From NCBI RefSeq assembly GCF_004016515.1, contig NZ_SACT01000003.1:248001-312000 (forward strand): a stretch of 64,000 bases of DNA, read 5' to 3'. Source of the DNA: Rubrivivax albus. Lineage in GTDB: Bacteria > Pseudomonadota > Gammaproteobacteria > Burkholderiales > Burkholderiaceae_C. Under the pieces are notes generated by a model. That model ran no database searches. It had not been told where the DNA came from and worked only from the letters and a program-made list of their open reading frames with translations. Below are positions 9,063-17,627 of this stretch, in pieces; position 1 is the stretch's first letter, and every line of letters starts with the position of its first letter. The position numbers and the translations under genes were made by a program.

Positions 9063-9425
9063 CTACAGGCTGCCGGAGTGCCTGAGCTTCTCCAGCCGCA
9101 GCGCCAGGTGCTGGCGCTTCTCGGCGATGCGCTGCATCAGCGCGCGCTGCATGGCGGCGTCCGTGGTCGCGGCCAGCTCGCGTTCGAGTGCCGTGATCTC
9201 GCGCATCACCTCCACCTCCGGCGGCACCACGCCGGCGTCCTTCAGGATCTTGTAGGGCTGGCGCAGTTCGACCGGCGTCTCGTCCCAGCCGTCGGCCACC
9301 GCCAGCGGCTTGCCCCAGCTGGGCGCGGCACGCAGTTCGCCGGTGGCCTCGCTGGCCCGCAGCGCCTGGCCGATGTGGTCGTCCAGCAGCTGCAGGCGCT
9401 GAGCGCGCTTGTCTTCGGCGTTCAC
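9063..9425 (-). CDS. DUF1992 (DnaJ-homologue subfamily C member 28-like) protein
   Basis: A 120-residue soluble protein. The core DGWDETPVELRQPYKILKDA followed by GVVPPEVE matches the DUF1992 family, found alone in bacteria and attached to J-domains in eukaryotes; its biochemical role is not established. The C-terminal half is a predicted coiled coil rich in Glu, Arg, Gln and Leu. The GTG at 9425 lies 16 bases after the TPR gene stop, so the two are likely one transcript. A longer frame extends to 9668 but overlaps the TPR gene and has unrelated composition. Confidence 0.8.
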   Translation of the reverse strand: MNAEDKRAQRLQLLDDHIGQALRASEATGELRAAPSWGKPLAVADGWDETPVELRQPYKILKDAGVVPPEVEVMREITALERELAATTDAAMQRALMQRIAEKRQHLALRLEKLRHSGSL

Positions 9426-9441
9426 GGAAGAACCGGCGGGC

Positions 9442-10797
9442 TCATGCGCGCGCCATCTCGCCATCGCCCAGCTGCTCGATCCAGTGCCGCGTGAGCGGCG
9501 TGGCCGGCTTGGCCATGCGGCGTTCGTTGAGCAGCGCTCGGCCAAGCGCGCGGCGCTGGCCGCGGGCAGCCGCAGCGAGCAGGGTCTGGTCGATGAGGTC
9601 GCGCTGCGCATGGCTGCCGCCGAAACGCTGCGCCTGCTGGCGCGCGGGGTAGAGCGCGTCCACCGCACCGTCGGCGTCGCCGCGGGCCAGGGCCAGCATG
9701 CCGCGCATCAGCGGCAGGCCGACCTCGCGCGCCATCGCGTGGTTGTCGCGCCGCACGTCGTCGGCGGCCAGCGCACGCTGGGCGCAGCGCGCCACCCAGT
9801 GTTCGGCACGCGCCACGTCGTCGGCCGCCAGCAGCGCCAGCACCGCGTGCAGGTCGTTGAAGGCGTAGTGACCGGCGTGCGCCGGGTCCAGGTCCCAGCC
9901 AGCGGCCAGCTGGGCGCAGCGCTCGGCCACGTCGGTGCCGTGCAGGTGCAGCCGCCAGAGCATGGCGGCCGCGTCCACGCGGTTGAGCGTGACCTGCAGC
10001 GCGTCACCGCTGAGGTGCTTGTCCACCAGGCGCAGCACGCCGGCCAGGTCCATGGCCTCGAGCCGGAACAGCGCCTTGTGCCACCACAGGTGCACCGCGA
10101 AGCCGTTGCCCTCCGCCCACTGGCCCTGCTGCTGGCGCAGCCACGCGGAGCCGTCGTCGAAGCGGCCCTGCATCTCCATCACGTGGGCCACGGCGTGCAC
10201 GGCCCAGGGCACGCGCGGGTCGGCGGCCAAGGCCTGGCGGCCGATGTCCTCGGCGGCGGCGTACTCGTGGTTCTCCTCCAGGCCGAAGGCGTAGAGGCCG
10301 AGCACGCAGGGGTACAGCGGGTCGCCGGCCTCCCATTCGGGCAGCACGCGGGCCGGGCGCGCGCGCAGCTGCGAGGCGTCGCCGCGGTAGAAGTCCCACA
10401 GGTGGGCCCACTGCAGCGCCAGCGCGTCGCGGGGGTGTTCCTGCAGCAGCTGATCCCAGAGCCGGCCGGCCTGGGCCCAGCGCCCTTCCAGCACCTGCTG
10501 CAGCGCCGCGTGGTGGGCACGCTCGCGCTCCGGGGTGTCGGGGCGCAACCGATCCTCGGCCGCCTGCAACTGCGCGGCGGCCTCGGGCACCAGGGCCGGT
10601 TCGGTGAGGCTGAGCAGGAAGCCGGCGTGCATCAGGTGCGGCAGGCACCAGCCGTCGTCGGCGGCGCGGGCAGCGTCCAGGTCGGCCAGCGGCACGTCGT
10701 AGAACGACATCATCCGCCACAGCGCGGTGTCGACGGCGTCGCGCGCTGCGGCCGAACCACTGCCGGTTGGCAGGCCTCGCCGGTCCGGTTGCCCCAT
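9442..10797 (-). CDS. TTC38-type tetratricopeptide-repeat protein
   Basis: A 451-residue cytoplasmic protein without signal or membrane segments, composed of helical repeats. Motifs such as GLYAFGLEENHEYAAAEDIG, AVHAVAHVMEMQGR and GHYAFNDLHAVLAL match the tetratricopeptide repeat protein 38 family, whose function in bacteria is unknown. The start at 10797 sits in a 12-bp palindrome (GCCCCATGGGGC); an internal ATG at 10713 is possible. A CTTCAG direct repeat lies 14 bases upstream. It is followed by the DUF1992 gene. Confidence 0.82.
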   Translation of the reverse strand: MGQPDRRGLPTGSGSAAARDAVDTALWRMMSFYDVPLADLDAARAADDGWCLPHLMHAGFLLSLTEPALVPEAAAQLQAAEDRLRPDTPERERAHHAALQQVLEGRWAQAGRLWDQLLQEHPRDALALQWAHLWDFYRGDASQLRARPARVLPEWEAGDPLYPCVLGLYAFGLEENHEYAAAEDIGRQALAADPRVPWAVHAVAHVMEMQGRFDDGSAWLRQQQGQWAEGNGFAVHLWWHKALFRLEAMDLAGVLRLVDKHLSGDALQVTLNRVDAAAMLWRLHLHGTDVAERCAQLAAGWDLDPAHAGHYAFNDLHAVLALLAADDVARAEHWVARCAQRALAADDVRRDNHAMAREVGLPLMRGMLALARGDADGAVDALYPARQQAQRFGGSHAQRDLIDQTLLAAAARGQRRALGRALLNERRMAKPATPLTRHWIEQLGDGEMARA

Positions 10798-10810
10798 GGG
10801 GCGGACTGTA

Positions 10811-10827
10811 CTTCAGCCCGGCTTCAG
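10811..10827. promoter_or_regulatory. CTTCAG-N5-CTTCAG direct repeat (PmrA-box-like)
   Basis: The sequence CTTCAGCCCGGCTTCAG lies between the dgkA stop and the TPR gene start. It is identical to the first repeat pair in the pmrA/eptA promoter at 13171-13187. The arrangement, two 6-bp half-sites 11 bp apart, is that of OmpR-family sites and resembles the enterobacterial PmrA box CTTAAT-N5-CTTAAG. Here it could control the TPR-DUF1992 pair. Binding is inferred. Confidence 0.5.
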
Positions 10828-10828
10828 G

Positions 10829-11203
10829 TCAGGCGGGCCACAGCGCCACCGTCCACGTGGCCACGGCCAGCAGCAGGCTGAGCATCACCGCCGCACTGCC
10901 CAGGTCCTTCGCGCGGCCGAGCAGCGGGTGATGTTCCACGCTCAGCGCATCGGCCAGCGCCTCCACCGCGGAGTTCAGCAGTTCGACGATCCAGACGAAC
11001 AGCACGCTGGCGATCATCGCCAGCGCCGCCCAGCGCGAGGGCGCGGCGAACAGCGCCACCACGATCATCGGCAGGCCCAGCGCCAGCTCCTGCCGGAAGG
11101 CCGCCTCGTGGCGCACGGCGGCGCGCAGCCCGGCCCAGGAGTAGCGCGCGGCGTTGGCGATGCGGCGCAGGCCGCCGCGGCTCTTGAAGGCGGAGTCGTT
11201 CAT
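10829..11203 (-). CDS. dgkA: Diacylglycerol kinase DgkA
   Basis: A 124-residue inner-membrane protein with three helices and the conserved AFRQE (residues 35-39) and VELLNSAVEALAD near the active site. It phosphorylates diacylglycerol to phosphatidic acid for lipid recycling. The ATG overlaps the pmrB-like stop (ATGA), so it is the third gene of a pmrA-pmrB-dgkA operon. Diacylglycerol is the by-product of EptA, encoded divergently, which explains the pairing. Confidence 0.93.
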   Translation of the reverse strand: MNDSAFKSRGGLRRIANAARYSWAGLRAAVRHEAAFRQELALGLPMIVVALFAAPSRWAALAMIASVLFVWIVELLNSAVEALADALSVEHHPLLGRAKDLGSAAVMLSLLLAVATWTVALWPA

Positions 11204-12483
11204 GTCGACGAGGTCTCGGCGGTCAGGTGCAGCCGGGCGACGAAGCCCTGCGCGCTGTCGGGCAGTTCGAGGCGGCCACCGTGCGCACGCGCCACCAGGT
11301 GGGCCAGCACGAGGCCCAGGCCCGAGGCACCACCCGCGTCGCCCGACGCGATGCGCGCGCGCAGCGCCGCCAGCCGCTCGGCGTCGAGCCCGGGCCCGTC
11401 ATCGGCCACCTCGACGACGCCCGGCGCCGGCAGACGCACCCACACCTGGTGCGCGCCGTGGCGCAACGCGTTGTCCAGCAGGTTCATCAATGCGGCGGCC
11501 AGCAGATCCGCGTCGGCGTCGGTCTCGACGCCCGGGGCCACCGTGACCGTCAGCCCATCCACCGGCAGCCGGGCCAGCAGCGCGTCCAGGCGCAGCGGCG
11601 CGCGCTGCAGCTCCACGCCGCTGCGGAACAGCGCCAGCAGCGCCGCCACCACGCGTTGCAGCCGGCCGGCGGCCGACCGCACGCGTTGCAAGCGCGGCTG
11701 CAGCGCGTCCGGGGCCTCGCGCAGCGCCACGGCCAGCTGGGCGTCGATGCCGGCCAGCGGGGTGCGCAGCGCATGGGCCGCGTGGGCGCTGAACGCGCGC
11801 TCCTGCGCCAGCCGCTGGCCGAGCTGCAGCGCCAGCTGGTCGATGGCCTGGTGCATCGGCTGCAGCTCGGCCCGCTCCGCCGTGCCCAGGGTGGCGCCCG
11901 GGGCCAGCAGGTCGTGGCCGCGCAGGCGTTCACCCAGACGTTGCAGCGGGGCCAGTTCGCCGGCCACGCGCAGGCGCAGCCACAGGTGGGACAGCAGTGC
12001 GATCGCCAGCGTGGCCAGCGCGGCGTTGAGCACCACTTCGAGCGTGGCCTCCACCTGCTCCTCGCGCGACTGCGCCACGTACAGCATGCGCCCGTCTACA
12101 CCCACCGCGGTGCCGAACACGCGCCAGCCGGCACGGTCGGCAAAGCCGGCGCAGGGGGCCGCGCTCAACGGCGCCACCGGCGCCCGCGACGAGCGCTGCA
12201 GCACCTTGGGCATGGCGTCGGCACCGTACTCGACCACCTGCCACGCATAGCGGTCGCTGGCACGTTCCGGCGCCCCGATGCCGGCGTGCAGATTGCCAGG
12301 CTCGTGGGCCAGGTGAGGCCGCATCGCCTCGGCCGCCCCCTGCAGCGTGTCGTCCAGCAGTTCATCGACCTCGTGCCGCACCGCCAGCCACACGGCTGCG
12401 GCCACGGCCAGGCTGGACGCCAGCGCCGCGGCCAGCAGCGTCCACGCAAGCCGCCGTGCGATCGAGGGCAGCGGCGGCGTCAC
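11200..12483 (-). CDS. PmrB-like sensor histidine kinase
   Basis: A 427-residue kinase starting at a GTG overlapping the regulator stop. Helices lie near residues 10-32 and 155-180 around a periplasmic domain of about 120 residues. The H-box reads AAHALRTPLAGID (about 245), with HALRTP in place of the usual HELRTP. N-box LLDNALRHG and G-box ADDGPGLD are intact. The position between an OmpR-type regulator and dgkA, opposite eptA, points to a PmrB/BasS role in sensing envelope stress. Specific ligands cannot be read from the sequence. Confidence 0.88.
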   Translation of the reverse strand: MTPPLPSIARRLAWTLLAAALASSLAVAAAVWLAVRHEVDELLDDTLQGAAEAMRPHLAHEPGNLHAGIGAPERASDRYAWQVVEYGADAMPKVLQRSSRAPVAPLSAAPCAGFADRAGWRVFGTAVGVDGRMLYVAQSREEQVEATLEVVLNAALATLAIALLSHLWLRLRVAGELAPLQRLGERLRGHDLLAPGATLGTAERAELQPMHQAIDQLALQLGQRLAQERAFSAHAAHALRTPLAGIDAQLAVALREAPDALQPRLQRVRSAAGRLQRVVAALLALFRSGVELQRAPLRLDALLARLPVDGLTVTVAPGVETDADADLLAAALMNLLDNALRHGAHQVWVRLPAPGVVEVADDGPGLDAERLAALRARIASGDAGGASGLGLVLAHLVARAHGGRLELPDSAQGFVARLHLTAETSST

Positions 12484-13142
12484 CCGGCGATCCGGTAGCC
12501 CAGCCCGCGCACCGTTTCGATCAGCGTGCGGCCGAGCTTGCGGCGCAGCGCCGAGACGTGCACCTCCAGCGCATTGCTGGCCAGCTCGGCCTCGAAGCCG
12601 AGCACCAGGCGCTCGAGATCGGTCTTGGGCACGATGCGCCCGGCGCGCAGCACCAGCGCCTCCAGCACCGCCCACTCGCGGGCCGTGAGCTCGGTGCGCA
12701 CGCCATGCAGCCACACCACCTTGGCACCGACGTCGACCTCGACGTCGCCGAAGCGCTGACGGGCGCCGGCGGCACCGGCCAGCCGGCGGCTGACGGCGCG
12801 CAGACGGGCCGACAGCTCCTCCGGGGCGAAGGGCTTGACCAGGTAGTCGTCGGCACCGCTGTCGAGGCCTTCGATGCGCTCGCTGAGCCGGTCGCGGGCG
12901 GTCAGCATCAGCGCCGGCGTGGTGTCGCCGCGGGCCCGGCGGTGGCGCAGCCACTGCAGGCCGGAACCGTCGGGCAGCTGCCAGTCCACCAGCAGCGCGT
13001 CGAAGGGCTCGCCACGGCGCGCGTCGACAGCGGCGAGGTCACGGCACCAGTCCACCACGTGCCCCTCGGCGCGCAGGTAGTCCGCCAGGCCCTCGCCCAG
13101 GATGTCGTCGTCCTCGATCAGCAGCAGTCGCATCGCGGGCAT
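12480..13142 (-). CDS. PmrA-like OmpR-family response regulator
   Basis: A 220-residue regulator with a receiver domain (IEDDD, phospho-acceptor Asp in LLVDWQLPDGSG near residue 53, Lys in LVKPFAPEE) and a C-terminal winged helix ending HVSALRRKLG. I chose the ATG at 13142 because a GGAG lies 10 bases upstream; the ATG at 13133 is the alternative. Four CTTCAG half-sites start 29 bases upstream, in the promoter shared with eptA. With its neighbours it looks like the PmrA/BasR regulator of lipid A modification. Confidence 0.88.
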   Translation of the reverse strand: MPAMRLLLIEDDDILGEGLADYLRAEGHVVDWCRDLAAVDARRGEPFDALLVDWQLPDGSGLQWLRHRRARGDTTPALMLTARDRLSERIEGLDSGADDYLVKPFAPEELSARLRAVSRRLAGAAGARQRFGDVEVDVGAKVVWLHGVRTELTAREWAVLEALVLRAGRIVPKTDLERLVLGFEAELASNALEVHVSALRRKLGRTLIETVRGLGYRIAG

Positions 13143-13170
13143 GACGGTAGCACTCCGGGCGGCCACGTGG

Positions 13171-13208
13171 CTTCAGCCCGGCTTCAGCCGCCTTCAGGGG
13201 TGCTTCAG
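13171..13208. promoter_or_regulatory. Four tandem CTTCAG half-sites between pmrA-like gene and eptA
   Basis: CTTCAG occurs at 13171-13176, 13182-13187, 13192-13197 and 13203-13208, with steps of 11, 10 and 11 bases, one helical turn each. This is the layout of tandem OmpR/PmrA-type sites. It lies in the divergent promoter of the regulator gene (minus) and eptA (plus), so phosphorylated regulator could control both. The same pair recurs at 10811 and, with a changed spacer, at 18432. Confidence 0.65.
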
Positions 13209-13230
13209 CGCGGTGGCCTGCAATGCATGG

Positions 13231-14934
13231 GTGAGCGAACGCATTCCCACGCGCCGTGCAGCGCCCTTCCGTTTCAGCGCCACCGTGGAGCAGGTGGTGG
13301 CGATGTCCAGCCTGTTCTGGCTGCTGTCGGCCAATCCGCTGTTCTTCAGCGCGGCGCTGCAGGGTCGCACCCTGTCGGCGCCGTCCACCTGGGCCTTCGG
13401 CACCGGCCTGGCCGCGCTCGTCTTCGGCGTGCACTTCCTGCTGCTGTCCCTGGTGGCCAACCGCTGGACCGTCAAGCCGCTGGTGGCCGTGCTGCTGGTG
13501 GCATCGGCGGCGGCGGCCTGGTTCATGCAGGCCTACGGGGTCTACATGGACCCGACCATGCTGCGCAACGTGCTGCGCACCGACGTGGCCGAGGCGCGCG
13601 AGCTGTGGTCCTGGGGCCTGCTGGCCCACATGGCGCTGTATGCCGGGCTGCCGCTGGCGCTGCTGTGGCGCGTACGCATCGAGCCGCGTCCCTGGGGCCG
13701 GGCGGCCCTGCGGCGCGGCGTGGCGGTGGCCCTGGCCGTCGGTGGGGTGGTCGCGGTGCTGGCAGCCATGTTCCAGCCGCTCGCCTCGCTGATGCGCAAC
13801 CACAGGGAGATGCGCTACCTGGTCACGCCGGCCAACCTGGTGTGGTCCACCGGTGCCGTGCTGGCGCGCGACGCCCGCGGTGCGGCCCAGCCGCGGCAGC
13901 CGCTGGGCACCGATGCCGTGCTGGTGCGCGACGGCAACCCGCGTCCCCGCGTGCTGGTGATGGTGGTGGGCGAGACCGCGCGGGCCGCGAACTGGGGGTT
14001 GTCCGGCTACGCCCGCCAGACGACCCCGGAACTGGCGCGGCTGCCGGTGCTGAACTTTGCGCAGGTCAGCAGCTGCGGCACCAACACCGAAACCTCGCTG
14101 CCCTGCATGTTCGCGCCGGTGGGCCGGCGCGACTACGACGAGGGCCGCATCCGCGGCGGCGAGTCACTGCTGCACGTGCTGGCCCATGCCGGGGTGGACG
14201 TGCACTGGCGCGACAACCAGTCCGGCTGCAAGGGCGTGTGCGACGGCCTGCCGCAGGACACCGTGGCCGGCCTCAACCCGCCGGGACTCTGCGAGGGCGG
14301 CCGCTGCCTGGACGAAGGCCTGTTGTCCGGCCTGGACGAGCGGCTGGCGCGCATCGCCGGCCAGGGCGGCACCCACGTGTGGGTGCTGCACATGCTGGGC
14401 AACCACGGGCCGTCGTACTTCCGCCGCTACCCGCCGGCCTTCGCGCGCTTCCAGCCGACCTGCAACGACGACGACCTGCGCAACTGCAGCACCGAGCAGA
14501 TCGCCAACGCCTACGACAACGCGCTGCTCTACACCGACCACGTGCTGGGCAGCCTGGTGGCCACACTGCAGGCCCATGCGGCGCAGGTGGACAGCAGCAT
14601 GCTCTTCGTGTCGGACCACGGTGAGTCGCTGGGCGAGAAGAACCTCTACCTGCACGGCATGCCCTACGCGATCGCGCCGGACGAGCAGACGCAGGTGCCC
14701 ATGGTGATGTGGTGGTCCGACGGCATGGTGCGCCGCACCGGGCTGGACCTGGCCTGCCTGCGTCAGCGCGCCACCGAGCCGGCGGCGCACGACCACCTCT
14801 TCCACACCGTGCTGGGCCTGCTGGACGTGCGCACCTCGACGCTGGAGACCGACTGGGACCTGACGGCCGGCTGCCGCGCCCCGGGGGCCGCCGGCACTCA
14901 GGCCGCGGGCGAGCAGGCGCCGGCACGGCCGTGA
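13231..14934 (+). CDS. eptA: Lipid A phosphoethanolamine transferase EptA-family
   Basis: A 567-residue inner-membrane protein with about five N-terminal helices and a periplasmic sulfatase-like domain. Signature parts are VVGETARAANWGLSGY, the catalytic-threonine segment SCGTNTETSLPC, DNQSGCKGVCDG and SDHGESLGEKNLYLHG. It transfers phosphoethanolamine from phosphatidylethanolamine to lipid A, leaving diacylglycerol, and commonly gives polymyxin resistance. The start is uncertain: the GTG at 13231 gives an N-terminus of family length, and ATG 13303 is an alternative. A frame open to 13102 would run across the regulatory repeats. The stop overlaps the PAP2 gene start (GTGA). Confidence 0.92.
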   Translation: MSERIPTRRAAPFRFSATVEQVVAMSSLFWLLSANPLFFSAALQGRTLSAPSTWAFGTGLAALVFGVHFLLLSLVANRWTVKPLVAVLLVASAAAAWFMQAYGVYMDPTMLRNVLRTDVAEARELWSWGLLAHMALYAGLPLALLWRVRIEPRPWGRAALRRGVAVALAVGGVVAVLAAMFQPLASLMRNHREMRYLVTPANLVWSTGAVLARDARGAAQPRQPLGTDAVLVRDGNPRPRVLVMVVGETARAANWGLSGYARQTTPELARLPVLNFAQVSSCGTNTETSLPCMFAPVGRRDYDEGRIRGGESLLHVLAHAGVDVHWRDNQSGCKGVCDGLPQDTVAGLNPPGLCEGGRCLDEGLLSGLDERLARIAGQGGTHVWVLHMLGNHGPSYFRRYPPAFARFQPTCNDDDLRNCSTEQIANAYDNALLYTDHVLGSLVATLQAHAAQVDSSMLFVSDHGESLGEKNLYLHGMPYAIAPDEQTQVPMVMWWSDGMVRRTGLDLACLRQRATEPAAHDHLFHTVLGLLDVRTSTLETDWDLTAGCRAPGAAGTQAAGEQAPARP

Positions 14935-15665
14935 CGGTCTCGATGGCCGTGCCGGGACCCCGGCCACCGGCGTGGGGGCGGGACCTCGCCGTCACGCTGC
15001 TCGCGGCGCTGCTGCTGCTGTGCTGGGACGCCAGCGGCGCCGACCTTTGGGTGTCCCGTGCCGTGGGTGGCGACGCCGGCTTCCCCTGGCGGGACGCCTG
15101 GCTCACGCGCCACCTGCTGCACGATGGCGGGCGCTGGGCCGCCGGCGTGCTGCTGGCCGGCCTGGTCTGGCGCGCCTGGCGCTGCCCATCCGGTGATCCG
15201 CTGGGCGCACGCGCCCGCTGGGGCACGCTCGGCGTCGTGCTGCTGAACCTCGTGGCCGTGCCGGCGTTCAAGCGCGCCAGCGCCACCAGCTGCCCCTGGG
15301 ATCTGGCCGAGTTCGGCGGCTCGGCGCAGTGGGTGTCGCACTGGTCCTGGGGTGTGCTCGACGGTGGCCCGGGGCACTGCTTCCCGTCGGGCCACGCCGT
15401 GGCCGCGTTCTGCTTCCTGGCGCTGTACTTTGCGTGGCGCGACGTGCGGCCAGCCGTGGCCCGGCGCTGGCTCCGGGCCGTGCTGGCATTCGGGGCGCTT
15501 TTCGGCGCTGCGCAGGTGCTGCGTGGCGCGCACTACGTGAGCCACGTGGCCTGGTCGGCCTGGGTCTGCTGGGCACTGTCGGCCGGGGTGGATGCGCTCA
15601 GTCGCCTTCGTCGTCGGCCGCGGCCTCGGCCGGCCGGCGCAGCGGCAGCCGACAGCCCGGCCTGA
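14931..15665 (+). CDS. PAP2-family membrane phosphatase
   Basis: A 244-residue membrane protein starting at a GTG that overlaps the eptA stop (ATG 14943 is an alternative). The PAP2 signatures are present: KRASATSCPWD (about 105), CFPSGHAVAAF with the PSGH box (about 148) and RGAHYVSHV (about 200). Such enzymes remove phosphate from lipid substrates, for example lipid A, phosphatidic acid or undecaprenyl diphosphate. Coupling to eptA suggests lipid A dephosphorylation or phosphotransfer (LpxE/LpxT-like). The basic, proline-rich C-terminus overlaps the end of the convergent ArnT-like gene by 68 bases. Confidence 0.87.
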   Translation: MTVSMAVPGPRPPAWGRDLAVTLLAALLLLCWDASGADLWVSRAVGGDAGFPWRDAWLTRHLLHDGGRWAAGVLLAGLVWRAWRCPSGDPLGARARWGTLGVVLLNLVAVPAFKRASATSCPWDLAEFGGSAQWVSHWSWGVLDGGPGHCFPSGHAVAAFCFLALYFAWRDVRPAVARRWLRAVLAFGALFGAAQVLRGAHYVSHVAWSAWVCWALSAGVDALSRLRRRPRPRPAGAAAADSPA

Positions 15666-17322
15666 CGGCGTCGAGCTGGAACATCCACCACTGCCAGCGG
15701 TTGGCGTGGCCGGCCAGCGTCACGCGGTCGCGGTCCACGCAGGCCTGCACCGCCACGTGGCGGGCGAAGATCCAGCGCCGCTCCGGCGCCTCGCGCAGCC
15801 AGGCCACCGCGCGTTCGAACTGCTCGGCCGGCTCGTTGCGGAAGCCGAAGTCGTGCATCGGCCGCGGTGCCATCAGCAGGTTCTGCTCCTTCCAGGCCAC
15901 CATGACGATCTCGCCATCGGGGCCGGCGATGCGGTCGGCCGCCTGCATCACCTCGGCCGAGGTGACGCTGGGATTGGCCAGCGGCGCCACGCCCACGCCC
16001 CAGACCACCCAGAAGGCGCCCAGGCCGGCCAGCAGCGCCGGCACCCCGCGCCTGGCGCGGAACACCGCCGCCGCGACGAGGAAGGCCGCACCGGCCACCA
16101 GCACCCAGATGAAGATGGGGCGCAGTTCGTCGGCGTGCAGGCCGCGCTCCAGCATCGTGGCCTGCAGCCGTGCCCAGCGGCCCGACAGCGCCCAGGCTGA
16201 CAAGCCCAGCAGCACGGCCCCGAAACCCACCGCCAGCGCCAGCGCCGTGCGGTGCAGCCAGGCGGCGTGCTCCAGGCGCAGCAGCGTGGGCGCCAGCGCC
16301 ACCGCCAGCATCGGCAGCATCGGCATCACGTAGACCTCACGCTTGCCGGCGGCCAGCGTGAAGAACAGCAGCACCAGCGCGCACCAGCCCACCAGCACTG
16401 CCAGCCGGCCATCGCGCTCTCGCCAGCCGGCGGCCCAGTCGCGCACGCCGGCCACATAGGCCAGCGACAGCGGGAAGAAATGCAGCAGCAGCACCGGGCC
16501 GAAGTACCACCAGCCCTTGCCGTAGTGCCCGCCCACCTGCCCGGCATAGCGCCGTGCCGTCTGGTCGAACAGGATGTTGCGCATGTAGTCCAGGTATTCC
16601 GGCTGCCCGCGCGTCAGGGCCACGCTGGCCATGGGCACCAGCCACAGCGCGATGGCGCCCAGGAACGCCGGCGCACCCAGCGCCCAGCGCCAGCCGTCGC
16701 CCTGCTTGCGCGCCAGCCCCGGCCAACCGGCACGGCGGGCCAGCACATAGGGCAGCAGCATCAGCAGCGCGATCACGCCCACGCCCTTGGTGATCACGCC
16801 CAGGCCGGCGACGAAGCAGCCGGCCCAGTACCAGCGCCAGGCCGGACCGAGCAGCAGGTGGCGCGCCAGGGCGTAGCAGGCCAGGGTGATCTCGAAGGTG
16901 ATCAGCGGGTCGATCTGGGCGCGCTTGAACTGGAAGCCGAACATCAGCGCCGACAGCACGCCGATGGCCGCCAGCAGGCCGGCGCGCGGGCTCCACAGGC
17001 GTCGGGCCAGGTCCCACACCAGCACCAGCGTGCCCAGGCCGGCCAGCAGCGAGGGCAACAGGAAGGCCACGCGCCACTCGCGCACGATCAGGTAGCTGGC
17101 CGCCTGCAGCCACATCAGCATCGGCGGCTTGTCGGGGTAGAGCTCGCTGCCACGGCGCGGGAACAGCCAGTCGCCGCTTTCGACCATGGTCTTGGCCACG
17201 AGCGCGAAGCGCGGCTCGTCCGACGGCCAGGGGTCGCGCAGGCCGATGCCGGCGCCCAGCACCAGCAGCGCGGCCAGCAGCAGCCAGGCCAGCGCGCGAC
17301 GGTCGGCCGCGGTGGTGTTCAC
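15598..17322 (-). CDS. ArnT-like (GT83/PMT) lipid-linked-sugar glycosyltransferase
   Basis: A 574-residue inner-membrane protein with about 12 helices. Near the N-terminus are DEPRFA (residues 35-40) and YPDKPPMLMW (about 62-71), signatures of ArnT/dolichyl-phosphate-mannose-type transferases that move a sugar from undecaprenyl phosphate to lipid A in the periplasm. It is the last gene of a trio with a LAB_N protein and a GT2 enzyme. No genes for Ara4N synthesis are present, so the sugar is probably a different hexose or hexosamine. It ends inside the convergent PAP2 gene. Confidence 0.87.
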   Translation of the reverse strand: MNTTAADRRALAWLLLAALLVLGAGIGLRDPWPSDEPRFALVAKTMVESGDWLFPRRGSELYPDKPPMLMWLQAASYLIVREWRVAFLLPSLLAGLGTLVLVWDLARRLWSPRAGLLAAIGVLSALMFGFQFKRAQIDPLITFEITLACYALARHLLLGPAWRWYWAGCFVAGLGVITKGVGVIALLMLLPYVLARRAGWPGLARKQGDGWRWALGAPAFLGAIALWLVPMASVALTRGQPEYLDYMRNILFDQTARRYAGQVGGHYGKGWWYFGPVLLLHFFPLSLAYVAGVRDWAAGWRERDGRLAVLVGWCALVLLFFTLAAGKREVYVMPMLPMLAVALAPTLLRLEHAAWLHRTALALAVGFGAVLLGLSAWALSGRWARLQATMLERGLHADELRPIFIWVLVAGAAFLVAAAVFRARRGVPALLAGLGAFWVVWGVGVAPLANPSVTSAEVMQAADRIAGPDGEIVMVAWKEQNLLMAPRPMHDFGFRNEPAEQFERAVAWLREAPERRWIFARHVAVQACVDRDRVTLAGHANRWQWWMFQLDAVRPGCRLPLRRPAEAAADDEGD

Positions 17323-17329
17323 GCCGGGC

Positions 17330-17617
17330 TCACTCGCCGGGCGTCGGGGTCTGGCGCTCGCGCCACAGGAACTGCAGGTTGCGCGCGTAGATGAACAGGC
17401 CCGCGGCCTGGCCGACGATGAACACCGGGTCCTGGCGATGGATGGCGTAGGCCAGCAACGTGGCGCCGCCGGCGACGCTGAAGTACCAGAAGGCCTTGGG
17501 GATCACGCTCTTCTTGAGCTTCTCGCTGCTGAGCCACTGCACGATGAAGCGTGCCGAGAACAGCGCCTGCCCCAGGAAGCCCACGGCCAGCCAGCCGCCG
17601 TCGATGTCGAAGTTCAT
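17330..17617 (-). CDS. Small LAB_N-domain membrane protein (lipid-A-disaccharide synthase N-terminal-like)
   Basis: A 95-residue protein with three predicted helices. The run GFLGQALFSARFIVQWLSSE followed by KKSVIPKAFWYFSV matches the LAB_N family, related to small flippase-like subunits often found with ArnC/ArnT-type genes. It probably helps move or present the undecaprenyl-linked sugar. It ends 8 bases upstream of the ArnT-like start and begins 10 bases after the GT2 stop. Confidence 0.87.
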   Translation of the reverse strand: MNFDIDGGWLAVGFLGQALFSARFIVQWLSSEKLKKSVIPKAFWYFSVAGGATLLAYAIHRQDPVFIVGQAAGLFIYARNLQFLWRERQTPTPGE

Positions 17618-17627
17618 GCTCTGTTCC

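Noticed and set aside
15598..15665. 68-base overlap of PAP2 and ArnT-like genes as an assembly error
   Set aside because: Both proteins have complete functional motifs before the overlap and their overlapping tails are low-complexity, so a natural convergent overlap is more likely.
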